Below, one piece after another: positions 53,612 through 62,484 of a stretch of DNA of 64,000 nucleotides; within the stretch, counting starts at the first letter, position 1, and the number at the start of each line of letters is the position of its first letter. A program made the position numbers and the translations under genes. This stretch comes from an uncultured Clostridia bacterium. GTDB taxonomy: Bacteria; Bacillota; Clostridia; Oscillospirales; Acutalibacteraceae. A model generated the notes under the pieces. The model was not told the DNA's origin. It saw only the letters and a program-made list of their open reading frames with translations, and did no database searches. The DNA is taken from assembly GCA_937916395.1 (NCBI GenBank), contig CALFTN010000033.1, positions 4,147-68,146 of the forward strand, in the 5' to 3' direction.

Positions 53612-54895
53612 TCATATCTGTTTTAAAAGTGATATACTTTTTTCAATAAAAGCCTCAATTTGAGGTTCAGAATATTCTGCAGAATCCCACTCCACAAATA
53701 ATTCATTTTCACTTCCCATAACAAGCGAAAATGACACCCCGAAATTAGATTTGTGGGGTTCTTTTACTCTTATGTGGTGGAAAGTGGAGAGCTTTTCCCA
53801 AAAATCCTGATTCAGATTTATCGCTTCAAAAGAACACAAAAATTGCTGTTCACACCCATAAAGTGTCGCAAGTTTTTTTGTGTGTCTATTTTTATAAACA
53901 CCCGCTTTGTACATGAAACAAGAATCCAGAAACGCTGGTGTTAACTTGCTCAAAAACACCTCATTATAGAAGACATTGAAGCAACCACAGGCTTTTTTAT
54001 ATAAATTATTATGAAAAGCTTTCACTTTCTCTTGTAAAATGCCCTTTTCCTCTGCTAAATCCAAAGAAACACTACCATTAAAGCAACCTACAGAGTATGA
54101 AGCTTTATCTATGAAAAATGGTCTTCTGTCAACTTGAACATTCACTTTTAAAGCCGTTTTCTTAACTTTTTTATTTGCTTTTATAACCTCTGTGAGTGCA
54201 AATAAAACCATTGAAGAAAAATCTATTTTTATTTCACTGCATCGCTTATTAAGTTTCTCGCACAGCTCGCGGTCAAATGTATAACTAGTAGCAGCCGCGC
54301 TATTACCCTGGTCAAATTTACATTTTGCTTTTTTGTAATCAACATATGTAAATTTCTGTGGTTTCAATAAATAATTGTTGTCTAAAACTTCTGTAACCCT
54401 GTCTGCAACAAAAGAACTAACCTCAATTGGCAAGTCACTTTCTTCTGAAAAGAGGTTTATTGATTTAGGTAAAGCATCTACACTTTCTTTAGTGTAAAAT
54501 GAAAGCAGTTCTTTTGCCAATATAAGCAGTGACTTTGAATCAGATACAACCGTGTGAGAAAATATAGCAAGGGTATTTTTATTTATAACAAAAAACTTAA
54601 ACAATGCATCCTCTAAATCAATACCACTGCTAATCTGCTGTTGTAAAAACAAATCAACGTCATTCTCTATAACTTCTATCTTTGGTTCTACTTTTTCAGT
54701 TTGCAGATAAGCCTCAGAAGAATCATCAAGATAAATCACAGATGTAATCAAAGGCTCTTTCACAGAAAGCATTTTTAATGCTTTGGATAATTCTTTTAAA
54801 TTAAATGGTTCTTGAACTTCACCAACAAAACTGACAACACACTGAAAATCAAAAAGCCTTGACCGTGAAAGCCCTATTTTTATATTATCCTCCAT
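53612..54895 (-). CDS. Stand-alone condensation-domain-like protein with altered catalytic motif
   Basis: A 427-residue soluble protein with the look of the chloramphenicol-acetyltransferase/condensation fold. In the position of HHxxxDG it has HTVVSDS (residues 114–120), so the second, catalytic His is Thr115 and the Gly is Ser120. Near the C-terminus NFGVS (384–388) replaces DFGWG. No adenylation or carrier domain is attached or nearby. It follows the nicotinate phosphoribosyltransferase gene after an 8-base gap. If the alignment is right, ordinary acyl transfer by the usual His would not work. Function unknown. Confidence 0.65.
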   Translation of the reverse strand: MEDNIKIGLSRSRLFDFQCVVSFVGEVQEPFNLKELSKALKMLSVKEPLITSVIYLDDSSEAYLQTEKVEPKIEVIENDVDLFLQQQISSGIDLEDALFKFFVINKNTLAIFSHTVVSDSKSLLILAKELLSFYTKESVDALPKSINLFSEESDLPIEVSSFVADRVTEVLDNNYLLKPQKFTYVDYKKAKCKFDQGNSAAATSYTFDRELCEKLNKRCSEIKIDFSSMVLFALTEVIKANKKVKKTALKVNVQVDRRPFFIDKASYSVGCFNGSVSLDLAEEKGILQEKVKAFHNNLYKKACGCFNVFYNEVFLSKLTPAFLDSCFMYKAGVYKNRHTKKLATLYGCEQQFLCSFEAINLNQDFWEKLSTFHHIRVKEPHKSNFGVSFSLVMGSENELFVEWDSAEYSEPQIEAFIEKSISLLKQI

Positions 54896-54903
54896 AGCTC
54901 CAC

Positions 54904-56340
54904 CTAAAACTTTGAATTTTTCTCTATGAGACGTTGCTTTACACCCCAGAGCTTACCCGAGAAATCAACATAATATTTATGCGGATTTTCAAACCTTGTT
55001 ACCTCATCCCACAGGGTTGAAACCTGTTCATTACAATACGCACGAATATCCTCAAGTGTCGGCGAATTATAAATACACTCTCCATCCTTAAAAATTGTAA
55101 CAAGCAATTCTCTTGCAACAAAATTGTCAACAGTTTTTCTTTTCCATGTGAAATCAGGATCAAAGAGAGAATATGTTTTCTCATTATCAATACTCTCATC
55201 AGAAAGCGTTAAAACATCAGCTATTGCTTTGCCTGTTTCCATATCAAAAAGTCTCCATACGCGTTTAGAGCAAGGAGTTGTTATTTTATTTACGTTGTTA
55301 CTTACCATAATAGCTGGTATTCTTTCACCATTTTTTTCTGTTTCACAAAGCTTATAAACGCCATCTAAAACTGGTGAAGAAGCTGAGGTTATAAGCTTTT
55401 CTCCAACTATAAAGCCATCTATTTTAGCACCTTGGTTAATCATATCCTTTATAAGAACTTCATCGAGTGAATTCGAAGCGTAAATATCACAATCAGGAAA
55501 ACCTGCTTCATCTAAAATTCGCCTTGCTCTTTTTGAGAGGTATGTCATATCGCCACTATCAATTATAATACCTGCTGGTCTTAAGCCTTTAGGAACAAGA
55601 ACTGAATTAAAAGCTTCAACAGCATTTTTGACACCACTCTCTAATGTGTCATAAGTATCAACAAGAAGCATACCATCTTCGCCGTGTTCTTCTAAATAAA
55701 TTTTAAAAGCTTCTAATTCATCGTCAAAAAGCTGAACCCAGCTATGGCTCATAGGAGCAAATGACGGAATAGAAAACTCTTTTGAAGCGTTATAGAGTGT
55801 TGTTGCAGAAACACCACCTATATATGCTGCTCGTGAACCATACATTGCTGAATCAAAGCCCTGTGAACGTCTTGCACCCATTTCAATAACACTTTTGCCC
55901 TGAGCAGCCCTTACAACCCTGTTTGCTTTTGTAGCAATAAGCGTCTGATGATTTATAATATTGAGAACAAGTGTTTCAATAAGTTGAACCTGAATAACAG
56001 GACCACACACCTTCACTATTGGTTCATTCGGAAAAACAGGTGTACCTTCAGGAACTGCATAAACATCACACGAGAATTTAAAATTTCTCAGATAACTTAT
56101 TAAGCTTTCTGAAAAACCGTCTTGTTCCAGCGAAGCAAGAATATCCTCTGAAAATTTTAGGTTTTTGAGTTCTTCCATAAGAACAGAAAGCCCTGCCATA
56201 ACAGCAAAGCCACCATTGTTAGGAATTTCTCTGAAAAACATATCATAAACAACATGGGTGTTCTCTACCCCTGCTGAAAGCAACCCTTCTGCCATTGTAA
56301 GACAGCTATAATCTGAAAATAACCAGTTTTTTGTTTCCAT
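54904..56340 (-). CDS. pncB: Nicotinate phosphoribosyltransferase
   Basis: Makes nicotinate mononucleotide from nicotinate and PRPP in NAD salvage. The 478-residue protein has the family start LFSDYSCLTMAEGLL, the VPEGTPVFPNEPIV segment, EMGARRSQGFDSAMYGSRAAYIGG for substrate binding, and the phosphoribosyl region DTYDTLESGVKNA and IIDSGDMTYLSKRAR. It resembles the longer Gram-positive enzymes. The downstream condensation-like gene is probably on the same message. Confidence 0.93.
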   Translation of the reverse strand: METKNWLFSDYSCLTMAEGLLSAGVENTHVVYDMFFREIPNNGGFAVMAGLSVLMEELKNLKFSEDILASLEQDGFSESLISYLRNFKFSCDVYAVPEGTPVFPNEPIVKVCGPVIQVQLIETLVLNIINHQTLIATKANRVVRAAQGKSVIEMGARRSQGFDSAMYGSRAAYIGGVSATTLYNASKEFSIPSFAPMSHSWVQLFDDELEAFKIYLEEHGEDGMLLVDTYDTLESGVKNAVEAFNSVLVPKGLRPAGIIIDSGDMTYLSKRARRILDEAGFPDCDIYASNSLDEVLIKDMINQGAKIDGFIVGEKLITSASSPVLDGVYKLCETEKNGERIPAIMVSNNVNKITTPCSKRVWRLFDMETGKAIADVLTLSDESIDNEKTYSLFDPDFTWKRKTVDNFVARELLVTIFKDGECIYNSPTLEDIRAYCNEQVSTLWDEVTRFENPHKYYVDFSGKLWGVKQRLIEKNSKF

Positions 56341-56374
56341 ACTTTCACCCTATATTAATTGTATATTTGTATTT

Positions 56375-56431
56375 ATTTTACCATAAACACACCATCTAAT
56401 CAAATCTTTTAGTACCCTGAGAAGTACAAAA
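56375..56431 (-). promoter_or_regulatory. Promoter of pncB with an inverted repeat upstream
   Basis: Minus-strand TTGATT and TAAAAT, 17 bases apart (plus 56398–56403 and 56375–56380). Four bases upstream is the near-perfect inverted repeat TTTTGTAC-n8-GTACTAAAA (plus 56407–56431), a possible NAD-related operator. Confidence 0.5.
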
Positions 56432-56495
56432 TGTGGATTATTTTTTGTTATATTTTCACAATATTCATAAATCTAATTTTTCTTTTTAAAATATC

Positions 56496-56524
56496 TTTAC
56501 AGAATTAAAATTGTGTGATAATAT
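56496..56524 (+). promoter_or_regulatory. Sigma-A promoter for the small XRE gene
   Basis: TTTACA (56496–56501) and TAATAT (56519–56524), spacing 17. The leader to the start is about 130 bases long. Confidence 0.55.
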
Positions 56525-56596
56525 GAAGCCAAGATAAAGTTCTTACTTAGAAAACACACTCGCTTCGAGAGAAGCAATATATTTTTTTAGTTATCG

Positions 56597-56614
56597 TGAG
56601 TGATTACTCACTCA
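56597..56614 (+). promoter_or_regulatory. Palindrome in the leader of the XRE gene
   Basis: A perfect inverted repeat TGAGTGA-TTAC-TCACTCA, 49 bases before the ATG. Candidate autoregulatory operator or leader hairpin. Confidence 0.4.
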
Positions 56615-56662
56615 TAATACCCCACGCGCTTAAATTAATGAATTTGAAAGTGAGGCTATATT

Positions 56663-56908
56663 ATGAGAATAAGAAAACAACCTTTAGGTGACCGCAATAT
56701 CTGTGGTAAAAAAGTAGAAGCAAGACGTAAAGAAATTGGTATGAAGCAAAAAGATTTGCTTACTCAATTACAAATTCGTGGTGTTGACCTCAACGCTTCT
56801 GGTCTTTCAAAATTAGAGGGTCAAATTCGCTCTGTTTCTGATTTTGAAATTGTTGCTTTAGCAGAAGTACTTAACACAAACGTCGCTTGGCTTCTTGATG
56901 TAGAATAA
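56663..56908 (+). CDS. Small XRE-family helix-turn-helix regulator
   Basis: An 81-residue protein starting MRIRKQPLGDRNICGKKVEARRKEIGMKQKDLLTQLQIRG. A Cro/C1-type helix-turn-helix spans about 14–76 with recognition region NASGLSKLEGQIRSVSDFEIVALAEVLNT. It has no other domain. It has its own promoter and terminator. Similar small proteins are conserved next to many Clostridia housekeeping genes; the regulon is unknown. Confidence 0.78.
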   Translation: MRIRKQPLGDRNICGKKVEARRKEIGMKQKDLLTQLQIRGVDLNASGLSKLEGQIRSVSDFEIVALAEVLNTNVAWLLDVE

Positions 56909-56958
56909 TTTGATAATTCCCTTTTCATAAAGTTGATATATTCTCTCCCCCTTTAAAT

Positions 56959-56990
56959 ACAAGGAACTTGGTCGCTTCGGCGGCCTTGTT
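56959..56990 (+). terminator. Terminator after the XRE gene
   Basis: A GC-rich stem (GGTCGC-TTCG-GCGGCC, UUCG-type loop) inside an outer ACAA/TTGT pair, followed by a T-run. Confidence 0.75.
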
Positions 56991-57006
56991 TCTTTTTTAT
57001 TTTGTA

Positions 57007-57033
57007 ACGCTTTAAATTTTACAGAATAAAATA
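57007..57033 (+). promoter_or_regulatory. Possible sigma-K-type promoter before dpaA
   Basis: AC at 57007–57008 and GAATAAAATA at 57024–57033, 16 bases apart, differ by one base from the sigma-K pattern (CATA-n3-TA). dpaA-dpaB is sigma-K dependent in Bacillus; here this is inference. Confidence 0.25.
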
Positions 57034-57054
57034 TACCGAGAGGATTGATTTTAA

Positions 57055-57915
57055 ATGAAAGAAAACAATTTTTTAATCTTAGGTGGAGATGAACGTTCAC
57101 TTTATCTCGGAGAATATTTAGAAAAACAAAAATTCATTGTATGTTATTACGCATTTTCTGATACAAATTGCTTTGCTTCACTCAGTGATGCTATAAACGA
57201 AGCGAAATATATTATCTTGCCTCTTCCATTCACAAAAGACAGATTAACGCTTAACGCACCACTATTTGAAGAAAAAGTTGAAATAAAGGATATTTTAACA
57301 CTCATTACAAGCAAGCACACAGTTTTTGGCGGACAGCTACCAGAAAGCTTCAAAGAAGCGCTCCATGAAAAAGGTGTACATTTTTACGACTATTTTTTAC
57401 TCGATGAATTAGCAATATATAACGCTATACCAACTGCAGAGGGAGTTGTAGAAATACTTATTAAAAATCTTCCTATAACAGTACATTCCATGAGGTGTGC
57501 CGTTCTCGGCTATGGAAAGGTGGGCAAAGTATTAGCTGACACCTTAAAAAATCTGGGTGCAGAGGTTACCATTTTTGCAAGAAAAGAAAAGGATTTGGCA
57601 GACGCATTTACAAAGCTTTACAAAACTGCTACATTCAGTGAACTGAAAGAAAAAGAATTCAAATTTGATGCACTTATAAACACCGTGCCTGAAAAGGTGT
57701 TAAGCCACGAAGAAATGAAAAACTTAAATCAGGAATGTCTTTTTATTGAAATTGCATCTTCTCCTTTTGGAATTGATTTTCAAGCAGCAAAGGAATACGC
57801 TTTTGACGTTATAAAGGCTAATTCCTTACCTGGTAAGGTTGCCCCTAAAACTGCCGGTGAAATTATAGGTCGTTCAATCCTTCCAATACTCGAAAAGCAA
57901 GGTGTGGTGTTATGA
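57055..57915 (+). CDS. dpaA: Dipicolinate synthase subunit A
   Basis: With DpaB it makes dipicolinic acid, the main small molecule of the spore core. The 286-residue protein has the start FLILGGDERSLYLGEYL, the central IPTAEGVVEIL and a Rossmann motif GYGKVG at 152–157 with downstream PEKVLSHEEM and IEIASSPFGID. Length and motif order match DpaA/SpoVFA. It is expressed in the mother cell during sporulation in relatives. It overlaps dpaB by four bases. Confidence 0.94.
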   Translation: MKENNFLILGGDERSLYLGEYLEKQKFIVCYYAFSDTNCFASLSDAINEAKYIILPLPFTKDRLTLNAPLFEEKVEIKDILTLITSKHTVFGGQLPESFKEALHEKGVHFYDYFLLDELAIYNAIPTAEGVVEILIKNLPITVHSMRCAVLGYGKVGKVLADTLKNLGAEVTIFARKEKDLADAFTKLYKTATFSELKEKEFKFDALINTVPEKVLSHEEMKNLNQECLFIEIASSPFGIDFQAAKEYAFDVIKANSLPGKVAPKTAGEIIGRSILPILEKQGVVL

Positions 57916-58490
57916 CAACTGTTGGTTTCGCAATTTGTGGTTCTTTTTGCACATTTAAACAGGTTTTTTCTGAAATTGAAAACCTTGTTAAGAGCGGTTA
58001 CGATATTGTACCGATAATGTCAGAGAATTCATATAGCTTTGACACACGTTTCGGTGAAGCAACATTCTGGCAGAACGAATTAAAAAGAATAACAAAAAAA
58101 GAAATTATACACACAATTAAAGATGCTGAGCCGATAGGTCCAAAAAAGCTCCTTGATGCTTTAGTGATTGCCCCTTGTACTGGCAACACATTAGCAAAGC
58201 TTTCAAACGGTATTGCAGACACCTCTGTAACACTCGCAACAAAAGCACATTTAAGAAATGCACGTCCTGTTGTTATAGCCGTTTCTACAAACGATGCACT
58301 TTCCAACGCAGGTAAAAACATAGGCAATTTAATGAACTATAAGCACACTTATTTTGTACCATTCAGACAAGACAGCTTTAAAAACAAGCCGTCGTCTTGT
58401 GTTGCGGATTTTCGTCTTATAGAAAAAACTCTTGAAAATGCTTTAAATGGAATTCAGCTTCAGCCAATTCTCGAAATACCTATTGAATAA
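57912..58490 (+). CDS. dpaB: Dipicolinate synthase subunit B (flavoprotein)
   Basis: A 192-residue flavoprotein of the Dfp/UbiX fold. It has GFAICGSFCTF at the start, the FMN-type segment LLDALVIAPCTGNTLAKLSNGIADTSVTLATKAHLRNARPVVIAVSTND, and the C-terminal FVPFRQDSFKNKPSSCVADF. This pattern is specific for DpaB/SpoVFB. It completes the dipicolinate synthase pair, showing that the organism, or its recent ancestor, forms spores. Confidence 0.95.
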   Translation: MTTVGFAICGSFCTFKQVFSEIENLVKSGYDIVPIMSENSYSFDTRFGEATFWQNELKRITKKEIIHTIKDAEPIGPKKLLDALVIAPCTGNTLAKLSNGIADTSVTLATKAHLRNARPVVIAVSTNDALSNAGKNIGNLMNYKHTYFVPFRQDSFKNKPSSCVADFRLIEKTLENALNGIQLQPILEIPIE

Positions 58491-58579
58491 AACACTTACT
58501 CCCTGCCAAATATATTATATATAATATATAAATTACTTGGGCAATTTATGTAATTTGTGTAAATTTTAACAATTTAGTA

Positions 58580-58608
58580 TTTACAAATTCTGGAATTTAC
58601 TGTATAAT
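58580..58608 (+). promoter_or_regulatory. Sigma-A promoter of the riboswitch transcript
   Basis: TTTACA (58580–58585) and TATAAT (58603–58608), spacing 17, directly before the yybP-ykoY aptamer. Confidence 0.7.
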
Positions 58609-58615
58609 GAATTAC

Positions 58616-58732
58616 AACAAAAGGGAGTAACTCGTGCAAAGTTTAATTTGCGTGGTATCGGCGTCATTTCGGTTAAAACCCGCTTATACCTTAAAGAGTG
58701 AGACTTTTACCCAAGAGGTAAAAGTCTTTTTT
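58616..58732 (+). promoter_or_regulatory. yybP-ykoY (manganese) riboswitch with terminator
   Basis: The conserved pieces are present in order: CAAAAGGGAGTA (58616–58627), GGTATCGGCGTCATTTCGG, CCCGCTTATACC and GAGTGAGACTTTTACC (58696–58711). GACTTTTACC (58702–58711) also forms the 5' arm of a perfect 10-bp terminator with GGTAAAAGTC (58717–58726) and TTTTTT. It can alternatively pair, as CTTTT, with CAAAAG at the aptamer start, so the two states exclude each other. In the family, Mn2+ binding turns expression on. Confidence 0.88.
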
Positions 58733-58771
58733 GTTATTCTCTTTAGTAAATTTTGAAAAAGAGGGAAAAAA

Positions 58772-61444
58772 ATGAAGTATTATCTTGAAACTGCCGAAGC
58801 AGTTTTTGAAGAAGTAAAATCTTCAGAACAAGGTCTTACAACTGAAGAAGCTACTAAAAGACTTGAAGCTAACGGCAAAAACAAACTTGCTGAAGCTAAA
58901 AAGGACTCAACTTTTAAAAAGTTTCTTGATCAGTTAAAGGACCCTATGATTATCATTCTCATTATTGCAGCAGTAATTTCTACAATTACTGAATTTATCG
59001 AGCATGGTATTGGTGTTCCTACAGATGCACTTATTATTATTGCAGTTGTTCTTATCAATGCCATTTTAGGTGTTGTTCAGGAAAACAAAGCTGAAAAGGC
59101 TGTTGAAGCACTCCAGAAGATGTCGGCTGCTACAACAAAAACACTTCGCGATGGCAAAATTGTTACAATTAAAAGTGAAGATTTAGTTGTTGGTGATGTT
59201 ATTCTTCTTGACGCAGGTGACGCTATTCCTGCAGACTGCCGTATTTTTGAATGTGCAAGTATGAAGATTGAAGAAGCTGCACTTACTGGTGAATCTGTTC
59301 CTGTAAACAAGCTTATAAAAGCGCTTTTAAACAAAGGTGACGAAGAGGTTCCTTTGGGTGACCGTAAAAATATGGCATATATGGGTTCAACTCTTGTTTA
59401 TGGTCGTGGTAAGGCAGTTGTTGTTGCAACTGGTATGGATACAGAAATGGGTAAAATTGCTAACGCTATTACCCTTGCTGAAGACGGTAAAACACCACTT
59501 GAGATTAAGCTTGAACAGCTTTCAAAAATTCTTACAAAGCTTGTTCTTGGTGTTTGTGGCGTTATTTTCGCTTACAATATTGCTATGTATTTCATTTCTG
59601 GCGACACCTCACCTATTTACCAGGTTGCACTCAACTCATTCATTACAGCAATTGCACTTGCAGTTGCGGCAATTCCAGAAGGTCTTGTTGCTGTTATGAC
59701 AATCGTTCTCTCTATAGGCGTTACCAATATGTCTAAGAAAAATGCGATTATCAGAAAAATGAATGCAGTTGAAACTCTTGGTTGTACTCAGATTATCTGC
59801 TCTGATAAAACTGGTACATTAACACAGAATGTTATGACTGTTGTTGACCACTACGCAGAAGACGAAAAGCTTTTAGCAACTGCTATGGCTCTTTGCACAA
59901 ATGCTGATGTAGATGAAACTGGCAAAGGCACTGGCGAGCCTGACGAGGTTGCACTCATAAACTACGCTAAAACATTGGATTTAGACAAAAACATTTTGGT
60001 TACAGAAAAGCCTCGTGTTGGTGAAGTTCCATTTGACTCAGGCAGAAAGATGATGTCAACTGTTCACAACTACAACGGCAATTTTATTCAATATACAAAA
60101 GGTGCTCCTGACGAAATTCTCAAGAAATGTACAAAGGCATATATTGGTGGTCAGGTAGTTGCAATTACTGATGAAATAACTTCTAAAATTGCAGAAGAAA
60201 ACACAAGAATGGGTAACAAGGCTCTTCGTGTATTTGCTGTTGCATTTAAAGAATATACAATTGAACCTTCTGAATACTCTTCTGAGGCTCTTGAAAATGA
60301 AATGATTTTCATTGGTCTTACAGGTATGATTGACCCAGTTCGTCCAGAGGTTAAAGATGCTATTGTTGAATGTAGAAGCGCTGGTATTACACCTATTATG
60401 ATTACCGGTGACCACATTAACACAGCAAAGGCTATTGCAAGAGAATTAGGCATCTTAAATGATGACAGCCAGGCTATGATGGGTAGCGATATTGATAAAT
60501 ATTCTGACGAAGAATTCGAAAAAATCGTTGAAAACATTTTTGTTTATGCTCGTGTTCAGCCTGAACACAAGACACGAATTGTTAACGCATGGAGAAGCAA
60601 GGGTTATGTTACTGCAATGACTGGTGACGGCGTTAACGATGCGCCTTCAATCAAGAGCGCTGATATCGGTGTTGGTATGGGTATTACTGGTACCGACGTT
60701 ACTAAAAATGTTGCTGATATGGTGCTTACAGATGACAACTTTGCAACTATTGTTTCTGCAGTTGGTGAAGGTAGAAGAATTTATGACAACATCCGTAAAG
60801 CAATTCAATTCCTTTTAGGCTCTAACCTTTCAGAAGTTGTTTCAATCTTCTTTGCAACAATTATGAGCTTTACAATTCTTAAAGCTCCTCACCTTCTCTT
60901 CATTAACCTCGTTACAGACAGTATTCCTGCACTTGCTTTAGGTCTTGAAAAACCAGAAGCAGATATTATGAAGAGAAAGCCAAGAAGTAAAAATGATGGT
61001 ATTTTCTCTGGTGGTTTAGGCTTTGACTGTGCATACCAAGGTATTCTCGTTAGTATTCTTACTGTTACAGCTTTCTATATTGGCGAATTCCTTGAAACAG
61101 GTCACTTAGTATTCCACCACATTCAGGATAGTAGCGAAGGTATGACAATGGCATTCTTCACAATGGCAATGTGTGAAATTTTCCATTCATTCAATATGCG
61201 CTCACAAAGAGCTTCTTCTGTTGGAATGGTATTCAAAGGACACCACAACGTAGTTCTTTATATTGCTATGTTTGCTTCATTCCTTCTTACAACAGCAGTT
61301 GTTGAGATTGACTTCCTTTCAAATCTCTTTGGCTTCAGCCATCTTGATTTAAAAGCTTATCTCATTTCACTTGGTCTTGCATTCCTCATTATTCCAATAG
61401 TTGAAATAGTTAAGTTTATTCAAAGAAAAACTGCTAAACACTAA
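58772..61444 (+). CDS. P-type ATPase, cation-transporting (type II; probable Mn2+ or Ca2+)
   Basis: An 890-residue P2-type ATPase. The N-terminal cation-ATPase region is followed by the TGES loop (172–175), the M4 motif IPEGL (301–305), the phosphorylated Asp345 in DKTGT, the ATP region (KGAPDEI), TGDGVND and the M6 NLVTDSIPALALGLE. About ten membrane segments are present. Sequence alone suggests calcium, but the manganese riboswitch before it suggests Mn2+ export like YoaB of Lactococcus. Asp345 and the ion-site residues are intact, so it should work. Confidence 0.9.
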   Translation: MKYYLETAEAVFEEVKSSEQGLTTEEATKRLEANGKNKLAEAKKDSTFKKFLDQLKDPMIIILIIAAVISTITEFIEHGIGVPTDALIIIAVVLINAILGVVQENKAEKAVEALQKMSAATTKTLRDGKIVTIKSEDLVVGDVILLDAGDAIPADCRIFECASMKIEEAALTGESVPVNKLIKALLNKGDEEVPLGDRKNMAYMGSTLVYGRGKAVVVATGMDTEMGKIANAITLAEDGKTPLEIKLEQLSKILTKLVLGVCGVIFAYNIAMYFISGDTSPIYQVALNSFITAIALAVAAIPEGLVAVMTIVLSIGVTNMSKKNAIIRKMNAVETLGCTQIICSDKTGTLTQNVMTVVDHYAEDEKLLATAMALCTNADVDETGKGTGEPDEVALINYAKTLDLDKNILVTEKPRVGEVPFDSGRKMMSTVHNYNGNFIQYTKGAPDEILKKCTKAYIGGQVVAITDEITSKIAEENTRMGNKALRVFAVAFKEYTIEPSEYSSEALENEMIFIGLTGMIDPVRPEVKDAIVECRSAGITPIMITGDHINTAKAIARELGILNDDSQAMMGSDIDKYSDEEFEKIVENIFVYARVQPEHKTRIVNAWRSKGYVTAMTGDGVNDAPSIKSADIGVGMGITGTDVTKNVADMVLTDDNFATIVSAVGEGRRIYDNIRKAIQFLLGSNLSEVVSIFFATIMSFTILKAPHLLFINLVTDSIPALALGLEKPEADIMKRKPRSKNDGIFSGGLGFDCAYQGILVSILTVTAFYIGEFLETGHLVFHHIQDSSEGMTMAFFTMAMCEIFHSFNMRSQRASSVGMVFKGHHNVVLYIAMFASFLLTTAVVEIDFLSNLFGFSHLDLKAYLISLGLAFLIIPIVEIVKFIQRKTAKH

Positions 61445-61449
61445 AAATA

Positions 61450-61492
61450 TTAGTCTCTTTGAACATCTCAAAAAGGTGTTTAAAGAGACTAA
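61450..61492 (+). terminator. Long hairpin after the ATPase
   Basis: An 11-bp outer stem (TTAGTCTCTTT/AAAGAGACTAA) with inner pairing AACATC/GGTGTT; the T-run is poor, so efficiency is uncertain. Confidence 0.6.
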
Positions 61493-61555
61493 ATTATTGA
61501 CCAAAAAACGATAATATGTTAAAATCAGTCCATTAACTAATTGGGATTGATTAGA

Positions 61556-62470
61556 TTGAAGAAATTAATAAACCTTATTGCTATTATATTGGTTTTTAGT
61601 TTTGTTTCCTACGGAACCGGTTTTTTAATTGGAACAACGCAAAACAATTACAACAAAGAACACGGCTACAAAAAACCAAAGGAATATCTTAACATTATGA
61701 CACTCAACATCTGTTCGTGGAGCTTTGACGGTAAAGACCTCGAAACAAGAGCAGATGGTATAGCAAAAACAATTCGCGAAAACAACGTTGACTCTCTTGG
61801 CGTTCAGGAAGCAACACCTTATTGGATGAATGAGCTAGTCAACCGATTAGGCGACGAATACGCTTATTTTGGTGTTGGTGGTAACTCAGGTAAAGATTAT
61901 AAAGACAGCAGTGATACGGAAGATGAATTCACCGCTATATTCTATTTAAAAAGTAAATTTAAGGTTGTTGACAAAGGTTATTTCTGGCTTTCTGAAACCC
62001 CCGACGAAATTTCTTACGGCTGGGGCTCTGCTTACAGAAGAATTTGCAACTGGGTCATATTAGAAAACAAATACACTAGAACTCAGTTTGTTCACATAAA
62101 CACACACTTTGACAACGCAAGCACTGAAGCACGAAGAAACAGTATCGGATTGATTTTAAATAAGGCTAAAGAATTCGAGAATTTGCCAGTTGTATTTTCT
62201 GCTGACCTTAACTTTATTGAAAAAAGCCTTGGCTACAGAGATATTACTGCAGATGTTTTAAAAGACACTAAGGTTTTAGCAAAAAACACAATGGATACTG
62301 CAACGTTTCACAATGCAGACCCTAACGCTTTTAAAGGTATTGTGTTAGACTATATTCTCATAAACGACGGCTTTAAAGCTTTAAAATATGAGGTAATTAA
62401 AAAGAAATATAATAACAGATATATTTCAGACCATCATGCAGTGGTTACAAAAATAGAAGTGGTATCGTGA
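61556..62470 (+). CDS. Membrane-anchored endonuclease/exonuclease/phosphatase-family protein
   Basis: A ~304-residue protein with an N-terminal hydrophobic anchor (LINLIAIILVFSFVSYGTGFLIG) and an external EEP domain. Metal and catalytic motifs are NIMTLNICS (Asn), VQEAT (Glu), NTHFDN (His), SADLNF (Asp-x-Asn) and SDHHAVV (Asp-His). The family includes secreted nucleases, sphingomyelinases and phosphatases; the substrate cannot be named. No ATG fits; TTG 61556 (LKKLINL) is used here, but TTG 61541 is also open. Confidence 0.82.
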   Translation: MKKLINLIAIILVFSFVSYGTGFLIGTTQNNYNKEHGYKKPKEYLNIMTLNICSWSFDGKDLETRADGIAKTIRENNVDSLGVQEATPYWMNELVNRLGDEYAYFGVGGNSGKDYKDSSDTEDEFTAIFYLKSKFKVVDKGYFWLSETPDEISYGWGSAYRRICNWVILENKYTRTQFVHINTHFDNASTEARRNSIGLILNKAKEFENLPVVFSADLNFIEKSLGYRDITADVLKDTKVLAKNTMDTATFHNADPNAFKGIVLDYILINDGFKALKYEVIKKKYNNRYISDHHAVVTKIEVVS

Positions 62471-62484
62471 TACCACTTCTATTT

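Noticed and set aside
58505..58533. AT palindrome (TATATTATATATAATATATA) as operator or terminator
   Set aside because: Pure A/T symmetry is expected by chance in such an AT-rich gap, and no T-run or conserved element is linked.
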